The translations under genes and the position numbers were made by a program. 64,000 nucleotides of DNA from Micractinium sp. NFX-FRZ. Taxonomy: Eukaryota; Chlorophyta; Trebouxiophyceae; Chlorellales; Chlorellaceae. The notes below the pieces were generated by a model. The model did no database searches and had not been told where the DNA came from. It worked only from the letters and a program-made list of their open reading frames with translations. Numbering within the stretch: the first letter of the stretch is position 1; every line of letters begins with the position of its first letter. The DNA lies in contig JAPTJF010000246.1 in assembly GCA_029339195.1 (NCBI GenBank), forward strand, positions 25,901-89,900, read 5' to 3'. Of this stretch, positions 23,901-33,571 are shown piece by piece.

Positions 23901-26900
23901 TTCGGCTGCTGCAATCGGGAGCTGTTTGGCTACGTCTGCGGCAACTGCTCGTCCCCGCCCCCGCCCTCGCCCCCGCCCCCGCCCCCAAAGGTGCCCGCTC
24001 GCCTGCCTGCCCCGTGGGCAGCGCTGTTTGCTCTTTCCAACGCTGCACCCGCAAGCCCCCAACGTCCTGCCCACTGTAACCGCCTGCTGCAGCGCCTCGG
24101 CTCCCTCTCCTTCCCTGCTGTTCCCCCCTCCCACCCCCTGATCCCCACCCTTCCTCAAGTTACCTGCCTGCTGCCCCCCCCTGATCCCCTCCCCTTCCTC
24201 CCGTGCCCCGCCTGCCTGCCTGCAGCTCTGCAAGGAGCTGGGCGAGGTGTGCACTGCCGCCGACACCGTCGGCCTGCCCTGCTGCTCGGGCTTCTGCGAC
24301 ATCGACGGCACCTGCCAGCAAGTCAGGCGCTCCCCGCCCTCGCCCCCGGTACGCAAGCCTGCGTCGCTGCCTGCCGCTGTGCGCGTGTGTATGGGGCGCC
24401 TGCGCGCCTGCTGCCGTGTGCGCGGGTGCGAGCCCATGCCGGCCCCCGCAAGGAGCTGCTGACATACCTGCCCGCATGCCTTGCCTGCCTGCCCGCCCCC
24501 GCCTGCCCCCCCCCCCTGCAGGCCTGCAGCGATGTCGGCGCCAGCTGCGGGTACGTCGCACCCTTCACTACCAACCCGCCCTGCTGCCCCGGCAGCTGCT
24601 GCAATGACATCGACTATGGCCTGCTCGGCACCGTCCAGCAGTGCGGGTCGTGCCCGCCGCCCTCGCCGCCCCCCGTACCGCCGCGCCCGCCGGCACCGCC
24701 CCCCCTCCCTCCCGCCCCCCCAAAGGCGAGCATGGGCTGGCGTGTGGTGGGTAACTTATGCAGCCCACGTGGCAGCACCTCTCTGCTGCTGGGCACCGCC
24801 GCTGCTGCTTGCCCCAGAAAGCGCGCTGCCCCCTCAGCCATCGGTGCCCGCGCTTCACCGGCGTAGTCGTCAAACTGCCTTGTGTGACACTTTCTTCTCG
24901 CCTGCCCTGCCCTGCCCTGCCCTGCCCTGCAGGTCTGCCTGTTTGACGGGGAGCGCTTTGACCCCTTTGAGGAAATGCCCTGCTGCTCTGGATGCGTGGA
25001 CCCCGCCGGCATCTGTGCTCCCTGCCCCCCGCCGCCTCCCGATGTGCGCCGCCCCCCACCGTGCTGCATGCATGCTGACCTGCCTTGCTGGCAGCGTTGT
25101 GGGCATGCATTAGGGGCAGTCGTGCCGCGTGATGACCTGCCTTGCTGGCAGGGGTGGGCGTGCAGCAGAGGCGCATGTGTGCACCTCGGGGGCGAGGGAC
25201 GGCAGGCGTGGCACGGGGCACATGGTCATGGTTGCCCAAGGCTGCCGTGTGCTCTGCTGGGCGAGCAGCTCCTTGCTGTCCTTTGAGGACCCTCCGACCG
25301 CGTCTCACCCTGTGCAGGCTACATACAGCCTTGCCCATCCTGCCACACTGCGTGGGCAGGCAGCATACAGAGCTCTAATCCCCTCCTGCCACCCCTGCCT
25401 CCCCCTTGCCTTCCCACCCGCAGAGTTGCATCCGCCCAGGCAACATGTGCGGCACAAACGAGACTTCAGGCATGTCGTGTTGCAGCGGCTGCTGCCTGAA
25501 CGTCCCCGGATCTGGCCTTGTGCCCGACCACTCTGCCTGCGGCCCCTGCCCAGCGCCCCCCCTGCCGCCGCACCCCCCGCCCAGCCCCCCGCCTACCCCG
25601 CCTACCCCGCCAAGGCCGCCTCCGTCCCCACAGGTGTGTGCTGCTGCCCGCAGCCTGCATGCATGCGCGGCAGCAGCAGGTGGCTCCCGGTGCGAGTGCC
25701 GGCGGGTTGTGCAGCCTCGCCCCCCCCTCCCTTTGTCGGTGCCTTGCTGTGCTGCTTGGGGCGGGACGCAGGCAAGCCATCGCCTGCAACAGCTAGCCTG
25801 TTGTCGTCGATCCACAAAGCGCTTGCCACCTTTGGCACGCACATCAAGCCTGCCTCCTCACCCCCCCCCCCACCGCTTGCCCCCAAACCGCCCTGGGCCA
25901 CGCACCTTGCTTCCCCGCTTGCCCACAACCACCTGCCTTGACCCTCCAACAGCGGGCCCGACCCCTCCAGCATTGCACACACATCCCACTGCCAGCCGCC
26001 ATGCACCCGTTGCCGGGCTGCAGACATGTGTTGGCCACGAACGAACGAACGCACCTACCTGTGAGCGCTAACGGGCCCTCACCCCCCTCTACCCCAACAC
26101 CACGCAGACCTGCCAGCCCCCGCTTCAGCTGTGTGGCGCAGCTGACTTGGACCCCTTGCTGCCCCCAGAGCTCCAACAGCGGCCCTGCTGCACGGGCGTG
26201 TGCAATTCTTTGTTGGGCATTTGCATCCCGCCCTCGCCGCCGCCCCCGCCCCCAGCCCGCCCCCCGCCGCCTCCCAAGGTGAGCGTGAGCACGCCTGCAC
26301 CGCTCGGCAAGACCTTCATTCCAGGCTGGCAGGCCCCTAGAGAGGCTGTCAGCTTGCCCAGCTGACTGTAGGCAGGCTCCAAGCCATCTCACACCTGTTG
26401 TGTTGCAGCCCGCCTGTCTGCCAACAAGTTTTGGGGGTGCACCAAGCCGTGCTCTGTGCCTGGGTGCCGGCCCTCCCCCTCGCTCCCACCCTTCTCCACG
26501 CCTGCACGTGCGCCCCGCCCGGGCAGTGCTGCCCCACTGCTCTGACGCCTCTCCCACCACCTCTCCCGCCAATTTCCACCGCACACCCCACCCCGCCTGA
26601 TCCCAGCACTTTGACAAAGAATGCGGGCCGCACAATCCTCAACTGACGTCCCCTCTGTCACCCTGCCCCTCTGTCATCCCCCTGTGCAGACCTGCAGCCT
26701 GTTTGGGGAAGTGTGCCGCTATCAGGATGTGGATCTCCTGCCCTGCTGCGGGGGCAACGGCTGCTGCACGCAGATCCAGGCTACCCGTGGTGAAGGGCCG
26801 CCCTTTGACAGCGGCATCTACAAGTGCGAGACGTGCCGCTCCCCGCCCCCGCCCTCGCCGCCCCCTCCAAGGCCGCCGCCCCCGCCACCACCCAACCCTC

Positions 26901-29900
26901 CCTCCCCGCCCCGCCCTCCCCCGAAGGTAACAGACGGTTCTGTACTCGCATGCCTGCATGTGCAGGCAGCGCCGCTCCTGCTCCTGCTTGCTTGCTACCC
27001 CCACCGGCCTGCCTGCGTTCTGTGCTGTGCACCTTGGGCGGGCACGTGCTGTGCCAGCATCAAGCAGCATGCCAGGCTGGGCTGCCCCTCTGCCAAGGGT
27101 TGCCTCGCATGCCTTCCTTCCTGGCAAGGCCGCAATGCCCCAGGTGCAGCTCCCTGCACAACAGAGCAGAAGCGTCCAACGCTGCATCCCTGCCACGCTT
27201 GAACCCTCCCCCCCGCCCGTGCCTGCCCCTCCCACCCACCCATGGTGCAGGTGTGCAACTTGCTGGGGGAGCTGTGCGAGGGGTCTGGCCCCACACCCAA
27301 CGACCTCCCCTGCTGCTCCGGCTGCTGCAAGTTTGACAGCTTCCGGGAGGTGTCACGCTGCACCGCGTGCCCCCCACCGCCCGCGCCCCCTCCCCGCCCG
27401 CCCACCCCTTCCCCACCCCCGCCGTCGCCCTCACCGCCGCCCCTCCCGCCCTCGCCCCGCCCGCCGCCCTTCCCGCCGCCCCCAGAGGTCAGTGCAGCAC
27501 CCCAACCCACCCCAAGTTGCCTGTCATGCCACGCGCAAGGCCGTCTGCGCAGGCGTGCCATCCCTACCTTGTGCCCTGGCCTGCATCCATCCTGCCGGCA
27601 GGATCCCGGCAGTCCCCTGCCACCCTGCCCCGCTGTGCTGCGCTGTGGCCGTGCTGTGACATGCTGTGCTGCGCGCCCCCCTCTCCCCGCTGCAGACGTG
27701 CATCCCAGTCAACTTCTCCTGCCCCATCACGCGGAGCCTGCCCTGCTGCGACGGCTGCTGCCTTCCGCTGGAGGATGTTGAGGGGGCGCTCACGTGCCAG
27801 GTGTCCAACCTCTGCCCCAGCCCGCCCCCACCCCTACCTCCCAGCCCCTCACCCCCACCTCCCAACCCCTCGCCACCGCCTCCCAGCCCCTCGCCACCAC
27901 CGCCCAAACCCTCGCCACCACCTCCCAAACCCTCACCACCGCCTCCCAGCCCCTCGCCACCGCCTCCCAGCCCCTCGCCTCCGCCTCCCAGCCCCTCGCC
28001 ACTGCCTCCCAGCCCTCCCAGCCCTCCCCCTCCCCCAAGCCCGCCTCCTGATCCCCCAAGCCCTCCCGCGCCCCCCAGCCCGCCTCCTGATCCTCCCAGC
28101 CCGCCCGCCCCCCAACCACCGCCTCCCAGCCCCCCACCCCCCTCGCCCCCACCTTCACCCCACCCCCCAAGTCCTTCCCCTCCCCCACCCCAGCCCCCAA
28201 GTCCCTCCCCTCCCCCGCTCTCTCCTTCACCACCACCACCTTCGCCCTCGCCACCGCCACCACCCCCGTCTCCGTCGCCGCCACCCCCCTCGCCATCGCC
28301 GCCACCGCCTTCGCCATCTCCGCCACCCCCCTCGCCACCGCCACCATCCCCATCCCCACCGCCGCCATCCCCTCCCCCACCACCGCCGTCACCCCCTCCG
28401 CCGCCGCCGTCCCCTTCACCCCCGCCCCCATCCCCATCCCCGCCTCCCCCCTTCCCTTCCCCACCACCACCCTCACCACCAACACCTCCCCTGCCACCAC
28501 CGTCCCCGCCATCGCCCCCTCCCTCTCCCCCAGCCCCCCCCTCGCCGCCGTCCCCACCGTTGCCCCCCTCCCCTCCGCCCCTGCCGCCCTCGCCCTCGCC
28601 CCCTCCCCCTTCCCCGTCTCCACCACCCCCTTCGCCCCAGCCGCCTCCCTCCCCACCTCCATCGCCTCCATTGCCCCCCTCCCCACCTCCCCCACCCTCG
28701 CCCCGCCCACCTCGGCCTCCACCCCGGGCAAGTGCCGTGCCTCTCCTCCCCCACCCTGCTGAGCGTGCTTTGCCGCAGCTATAATGTTCTTGTTTGCTGC
28801 ACCTCCAACCCGGTACAAACAAATCGACACTTGTTGCAGGCTCTGGCGGGTCCGCACCTAGGTTTGCTGCAGCCAAGGTGACCTGCCTGCCTGCCTGCCT
28901 CACACCTTGCCAACGCCTGCCTCCTGCACACACACCTGCAGACCTGCGTACCCGACGGCTTCCGATGCGAACCCGGTGGCATGTCCTGCTGCGTCGGCTG
29001 CTGCGTGCAGCTGCAAGGCCTTCCAATCGCCTTCGCCTGCCAGGCCAACCGATGCCCCCCTCCGCCGCGCCCGCCGCGCCCGCCCCCACGCCCACGGCCT
29101 CCGCCGCCCCCCAAGGCACGCCGCCTGCTGCCTGCCTGCACCCATGCCCTTGTCCTGCCTGCCCCGCCCCCACCTCTCATCAAACCCGAGGCCCGCCATG
29201 CGGGCACGGTGCACCCTACCGCGCTCTCGTGCATTCTTGTGCAGCCTCCTTGCCTCTCCACCCCCCACCTCCACCTCCGGTGGGCTCCCCCCCCCCGTCC
29301 CCCGTCCCCCGGTCTCTGCTGCCCTCTAGTGCCCGCCTGTTGTGCCAACTTGCCCAGCACGTACTGCAAGCGAGCAGCATCTCCTTACTGTGGTCCCCTT
29401 CTCTACATTCTACATTCTACATTCTACATTCGACATCCTCTGACCTGCCTTTGTCTTCTGCCACCCTTCCTTCCCCGCCCCGTCCCGGCAGGTCTGCATC
29501 CCCCTGGCCTTTGAATGCCCCGACGCCGGCCTGCGCTGCTGCCAGGGCTGCTGCGGCAGGGTGGATGCGGGGCCCGGGAAGGACCTGCGCATCTGCCAGC
29601 TGGACAACTGTGAGTGCTGCCTGCGGGGGGGAGGCGGCGGGGGGGGGGTGCGCACATGGATTTGGAGAGGGGCGACATCACGTGCAGACATGCCACAGCT
29701 GCTGCATTCATGCTGCCTGCACTGAAGTTGAGGCACGCGGGGGCTTGGCTGACATGCACTGCAGGCACAGCTTCCTTGTGTGCAGTCCATGGGTTTGAGA
29801 TGCCTTGCAAACCAACACGAGCGGGCGCTGCTGGGCAAAGGCAAAGCCGTCCTGCCGCTGATGTGTGCCCCCCGCCTTCTCCCCGGGTATGCATGCAGGC

Positions 29901-30173
29901 CCGCCATCCCCGCCTCCCTCGCCACCCGACCCGCCATCCCCGCCCCTGCCTCCGTCGCCGTCCCCGCCTCCGCCGCCGCCATCGCCGCCGTCGCCGCCCC
30001 CACCTCCTGTGCCGTCCCCGCCCCCCTTGCCGCCCCACCCGCCATCCCCGCCCCCGCCGCCGCCCCACCCGCCACCCCCGCCCCCTCCCCCGCCCCCCTC
30101 GCCACCCGTCCCGCCACCCCCTCCCCCTCCTCCGTCACCTCCCCCTCCCCACCCGTCACCACCGCCACCCTGA
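20917..30173 (+). CDS. Secreted FN3/proline-rich protein with 11 knottin-like cysteine modules
   Basis: Twenty exons: 20917-21217, 21342-21470, 21647-21818, 22031-22126, 22297-22391, 22563-22663, 22848-23002, 23206-23668, 23847-23990, 24226-24348, 24522-24725, 24933-25043, 25424-25633, 26108-26278, 26690-26926, 27251-27487, 27696-28727, 28942-29115, 29492-29609, 29899-30173; 1515 aa. Residues 1-31 resemble a signal peptide (hydrophobic core ALAAVVLFLLTG). About 115-233 and 234-350 look like two fibronectin-III-like domains (motifs SYSFTAAAVNAAGPGRFSN and KYTFTALATNTAGDS). 350-504 is Pro-rich (SPPPP, RPPP), like algal hydroxyproline-rich wall proteins. From 505 come eleven cysteine modules, each followed by a Pro-rich linker; one linker exceeds 280 residues. 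The tail is pure Pro-rich. Likely an extracellular-matrix or wall protein; partners unknown. The exon-1 start and first splice are least certain. Three introns use GC donors. Confidence 0.78.
25076..25151 (+). repeat. 19-bp direct repeat in an intron of the cysteine-module gene
   Basis: 25076-25094 and 25133-25151 are identical over 19 bases (TGACCTGCCTTGCTGGCAG), 57 bp apart. Each ends in an acceptor-like CAG, so each could act as a cryptic 3' splice site. Confidence 0.9.
29403..29434. repeat. Microsatellite (CTACATT)n
   Basis: About four tandem copies of a 7-bp unit in the intron before cysteine module 11. No function is apparent. Confidence 0.9.
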
Positions 30174-31031
30174 CCGCCATCCCTCCCGAATTAGGGTCCC
30201 TCAGGCACCTCCGCCAGGTGGGCACCCAAACACCTGCAAGCTGGCAGCGCATGCACACGAGTGGGGCGAGTGCAGGGGAGCTGCCACATGATGGTGCGGC
30301 TGCCAGCGCGTCCTGGCTGCTGCCGCTGGGCCGGAGCCTTGCAGAGGCATGAAAGTTCCTGCACGAAGCTGCCTCGCCCTGCCGTGCAGTGCTGCTAGCT
30401 CACCGCTGGGATGCCATCCACCGCTCCTCGCTCGCTCGCCTGCCACCTGGCAACACACCAGGCGGCCACCAGCCCGCGGCCACAAGCGGCGCCATGCCAA
30501 CGCCTCCCACAAGCTCAGCCTGTGTTCCTCCCTGCACCTCAGTATCTCATCTCGGCAACTGTTCCCCTGCTGTCTCACCAGGCATCGCCCTCCCTAGTCA
30601 CTTGCTCATGTTCCTGCTGCCGCTCCCAGCTCTTCTGGCCCACAAATAACAAACTTTTCACCACAACAAGCTTAAACCAGCTTGCCATGCTACACCTTAT
30701 CCGTAACAGATACACCCAGCAGGGTTCAAGAACTGAGGAACACATGGCGTGTACATCCACCGGGGTTGGTACAGGTGGCAGAGCACGCTGCTCACGGTGT
30801 TTCGATACAATCGGCCCTGCAACAATGAGAGGATCAGGCAAGCGCATCACTAAGTTGCTTTTTCATAATAAAAAAAAACATATTGCTGAGCATGAATAAA
30901 ACGTTGGTTGGGTTCTAGTCTGTCGAACCTGGGTCTGTTGAGCGAATAGGCACAAGGCGGCGCCGCATGGCACGAGCCAGGTGGCGCCAGTGGTCACTGG
31001 GCCAGCGGCGACAAACGGTTGCATCACACCC
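30174..31031. other. Intergenic region before mTERF-like copy 2
   Basis: 858 bp containing the 3' UTR of the cysteine-module gene and the promoter of the next gene. It is less GC-rich than its surroundings from about 30620 on, with A-rich runs near 30865. No exon, RNA gene or TGTAA signal was recognised. Confidence 0.4.
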
Positions 31032-31061
31032 TGTCCCGCGTTGTCATAGCAACGCGGGACA
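31032..31061 (+). promoter_or_regulatory. Perfect 12-bp hairpin just before the mTERF copy 2 start codon
   Basis: Arms TGTCCCGCGTTG (31032-31043) and CAACGCGGGACA (31050-31061) are perfectly complementary around the 6-nt loop TCATAG. The 3' arm ends 3 nt before the ATG at 31065. If transcribed, it would be a stable stem at the start codon and could limit translation; as DNA it is a dyad-symmetric binding site. Copy 1 lacks it. Confidence 0.85.
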
Positions 31062-31064
31062 AAC

Positions 31065-33224
31065 ATGTCGCTGTGCCATAGCGCGCTGGCTGCACCCCGC
31101 CTGCCGTGCCCGCCGGTGATGACGGCTAGCAGCCTGGCGGGCGCGCTGACGGCTGCTTCGTGCTGCAAACCACTCGGCAAGCATGTCAGGTGCGCTGCAG
31201 CGAACTTTTACGTGCCGACATGTGCCAACCCCTCTCCTGCTCATCGCCTGCTCGCAGCCCTGCAATTCATACCATTTGTCATGGTGTCTTGCAGGCTTGC
31301 ACGTGCGTATCCACGGTGGACAGCAGCAGCACAACGGCCCTCTGAGCGGCAGCATCCGCCACCGCTGCAAGCCCTGGCAGCAAGCAGCAGCGACAGCGGC
31401 AGCAGCAGCAGTGCAGACAAACCAATGGTTGTTGCGGGACGAAGGCGGGAGGGGAGCAGGTGGATTGGGCATGAGCCGCAGCCACAACCACGGCTGCAGG
31501 CCTGGCTGCAGCAGGAGCAGGGCCTGCCGGCTGGCGAGGCAGACCGCTACGCTCGGCGCTTTGTGGCTGTATCTGACGGCGACGAGGCGGCGGCGCTGGC
31601 CAGCCTGCCGCAAACTTTCCGTGCGATGCGCGGCTACAACTTGTCAGGGGCAGAAGTGGCATGGGCGCTCCATGCCATGTCCGAGAAGCGACGCGCCAGT
31701 GTGACCGGTGGCCCTGATGGCGCACTACGAGTGTGGCGGCTGCTCGAGTATTACACCTCAGCGCATGTGCAGCGGCTGCAGCAGGCGGGCAAGCCGCCCC
31801 GCAAGCGCAGCAGCGTTGCCGATATGGTGCGCATGAAGGTGATTCACGCAGCATGGGCGCTGGCAGCCGACCCGGGCCAGGCGGAGGCCTCGTTGGCGGC
31901 GCTGTGCCAGCGTTTTGCAGAGGCGGGCAGCAAAACAGCAGAGGCAGACGTGGGTGCTGTAGTGCTTGTAGCGCCAGACATTGTGTGGACTCCCCAGGCC
32001 ACGTTGCTGGAGGCAATTGACTGGGCAGCTGACGAGCTGCAGGCACCAGACAATGTTGCCTTCTTCCTGGCCGAGCCCACCCTCCTCAAGTACACGGTGC
32101 CAACGCTGCGGCAGAAGATGGTGCACCTGCAGGCAGCTGGGCTGACGGTGGGCGAGGCGCGGCAGCTGGCGGCACGGGATCCGCAGCTTCTGAACCGCGA
32201 TCTGACCACAGCGGGAGCAGCGGCTGCCTGGCTGCAGCGGCTCTTCCCAACAGCGCATGGTCTGTGGGCTTTGCTGACGAAGTGGCCGCGGCTGCTGTGC
32301 ACGCCAGCGGAGCGGCTGCAGCGCACCGCAGACGTGCTGCAGCAGAAACTGGGGTGGGACGATGCGCGGCTGGCGGCCGAAATCGAGGAGCGGCCATGGG
32401 AATTCGAACAGGCAAACTTTGACCACCCAAACGCGGGGGCCAAAATGCTGTTTCTGACAGCGCTGGGTGTGCCCCCGTTGGACTGCTTTGATCGATACAG
32501 GGGCTACCTGAACAGGGGCTTGGAGACAATGGCTGCTCAGTATGTGCTGGTGCAGGTGAGTGAAGTAGGTAGTGGGCCAGGCTTTGATGCGAATGGGTAC
32601 ATGTTTGGCGACCGCATGACACCGCATTTCAGCCCGTGCATGCGTGGGTCGGCTACAGGCATTGCTCATTGCTTCCTGCCCTTCGCCCATGCTCTTGTCA
32701 TTGCTATTCCCTTTTCAACTCGCCGGTGCAGGAGCAGGCGCCGCAGCTGCTGCGTGGTAAGCAAGGCCAGCCAGCCCTGTCCTGGATGATTGACAAGAAG
32801 CGCGTTCTGAAACGCTGCGGCCTGACCACAGCTGAGTACGACAATCACCTGCTGGAGTGGCCGCGGAGCGAGGAGGGGCGGCGGGTGCTGGCGGACCTCA
32901 GGTAGGCGGTGGGCGGGCCAGGGGGCTAGGGCTAACGGGGCATCGGAGTGAATTTGTTGGCAAACCATGGGCTCCCGGCCCCCGGGTGGGCCGGGCAGGC
33001 TGGATTTTGTATGGGTGAGAGGGGGCTGAAGAGAGCAGTTGTGGCTCAGCATCCTGCAAGCAGTGATCAGTCTCTCCCATCCTGTTTACGGCACCCGGTC
33101 CCTGATTTGCTGTTTCGACTTGGGACCCTTATGACTTGTGTGCCCTGCTGCACTGCCACCGACTTGCAGGAGCGGTAGCACCAGTAGCCTGCCCCCACCG
33201 CCAAGCGTGCAAACTCGCAGCTGA
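31065..33224 (+). CDS. mTERF-like organellar protein, copy 2
   Basis: Four exons: 31065-31189, 31295-32555, 32732-32901, 33170-33224; 536 aa, the same length as copy 1 at 204-2351. Intron positions and phases match copy 1, and the proteins are close over the body (for example IGHEPQPQP, SSVADMVR, TKWPRLLCTPAERL in both). First exons differ more: MSLCHSALAAPRL here versus MLLRGARLAASRL, both transit-peptide-like. The likely role is nucleic-acid binding in organelle gene expression. An in-frame TAG at 32903 lies in the GTAGGC donor of exon 3, so the apparent ORF end there is not the stop. The alignable last exon supports the stop at 33222-33224. The gene is inverted relative to copy 1, about 29 kb away. 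Confidence 0.64.
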
Positions 33225-33355
33225 GGCAGCCATGCCGGTGCTGTGTGACGGCGAGCAAGCAGGACTTGTACCAACTGCCACCATCTGCGTGTTGTGCCCT
33301 GCCCCGCATATCTATACACCCTGCCAGCTTTGACCCTGCCAAACATAACACTGAG

Positions 33356-33360
33356 TGTAA
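33356..33360 (+). terminator. Putative TGTAA poly(A) signal of mTERF-like copy 2
   Basis: TGTAA lies 132 nt past the stop in the 347-bp convergent gap before the poly(A) polymerase gene. No other element was recognised in the gap. Confidence 0.5.
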
Positions 33361-33571
33361 TAACGCCATGTAGATGCACAAAAACAACTGGACTCCCTCT
33401 TGCACTGCACAACGTTGTGGGGCCTGCAGCTTTCACTGACAGCACACTTCAGGTCTACATCACATTGCCGCTTAAGGCAGTTGACCTCACGCAAAGCGGT
33501 GCCATGCCAGTGGCGGCAAGCAGGTGCTGGCAGGGGCAGCTGCAGCCCGCAGGGCAGGCACGGCTGCGCCC

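Larger units (their letters stand above)
23847..29609 (+). repeat. Array of 11 cysteine-module exons
   Basis: Module exons start at 23847, 24226, 24522, 24933, 25424, 26108, 26690, 27251, 27696, 28942 and 29492. All begin in phase 0 and ten end in phase 0, so they can be gained or lost without frame damage. The common plan is C-x6-C-xn-CC-x2/3-C(C)-xn-C-x2-C. Modules 1, 3, 5, 7, 8, 9, 10 and 11 have eight cysteines. Modules 2 and 6 have six, in the classic inhibitor-cystine-knot spacing. Module 4 has lost the second cysteine. Sequence between cysteines is highly diverged. Confidence 0.88.

Noticed and set aside
28728..28784. Extension of cysteine-module exon 17 to a stop at 28782
   Set aside because: A GCAAGT donor at 28728 joins in frame to the next module; the extension loses the Pro-rich pattern.
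27790..28857. 355-aa minus-strand open frame
   Set aside because: Another antisense frame over the same CCN repeats; repetitive composition only.
27524..29173. 549-aa Gly-rich open frame on the minus strand
   Set aside because: It is the antisense shadow of the proline-codon repeats of the cysteine-module gene; no splice sites or domain support it.
23847..29609. Calling the cysteine modules toxins
   Set aside because: A knottin-like spacing is shared by many non-toxic domains; the modules sit in a large wall-type protein and nothing else indicates toxicity.
32903..32905. TAG as the end of mTERF copy 2
   Set aside because: The TAG overlaps a splice donor (CAG/GTAGGC); the next exon aligns with the last exon of copy 1.
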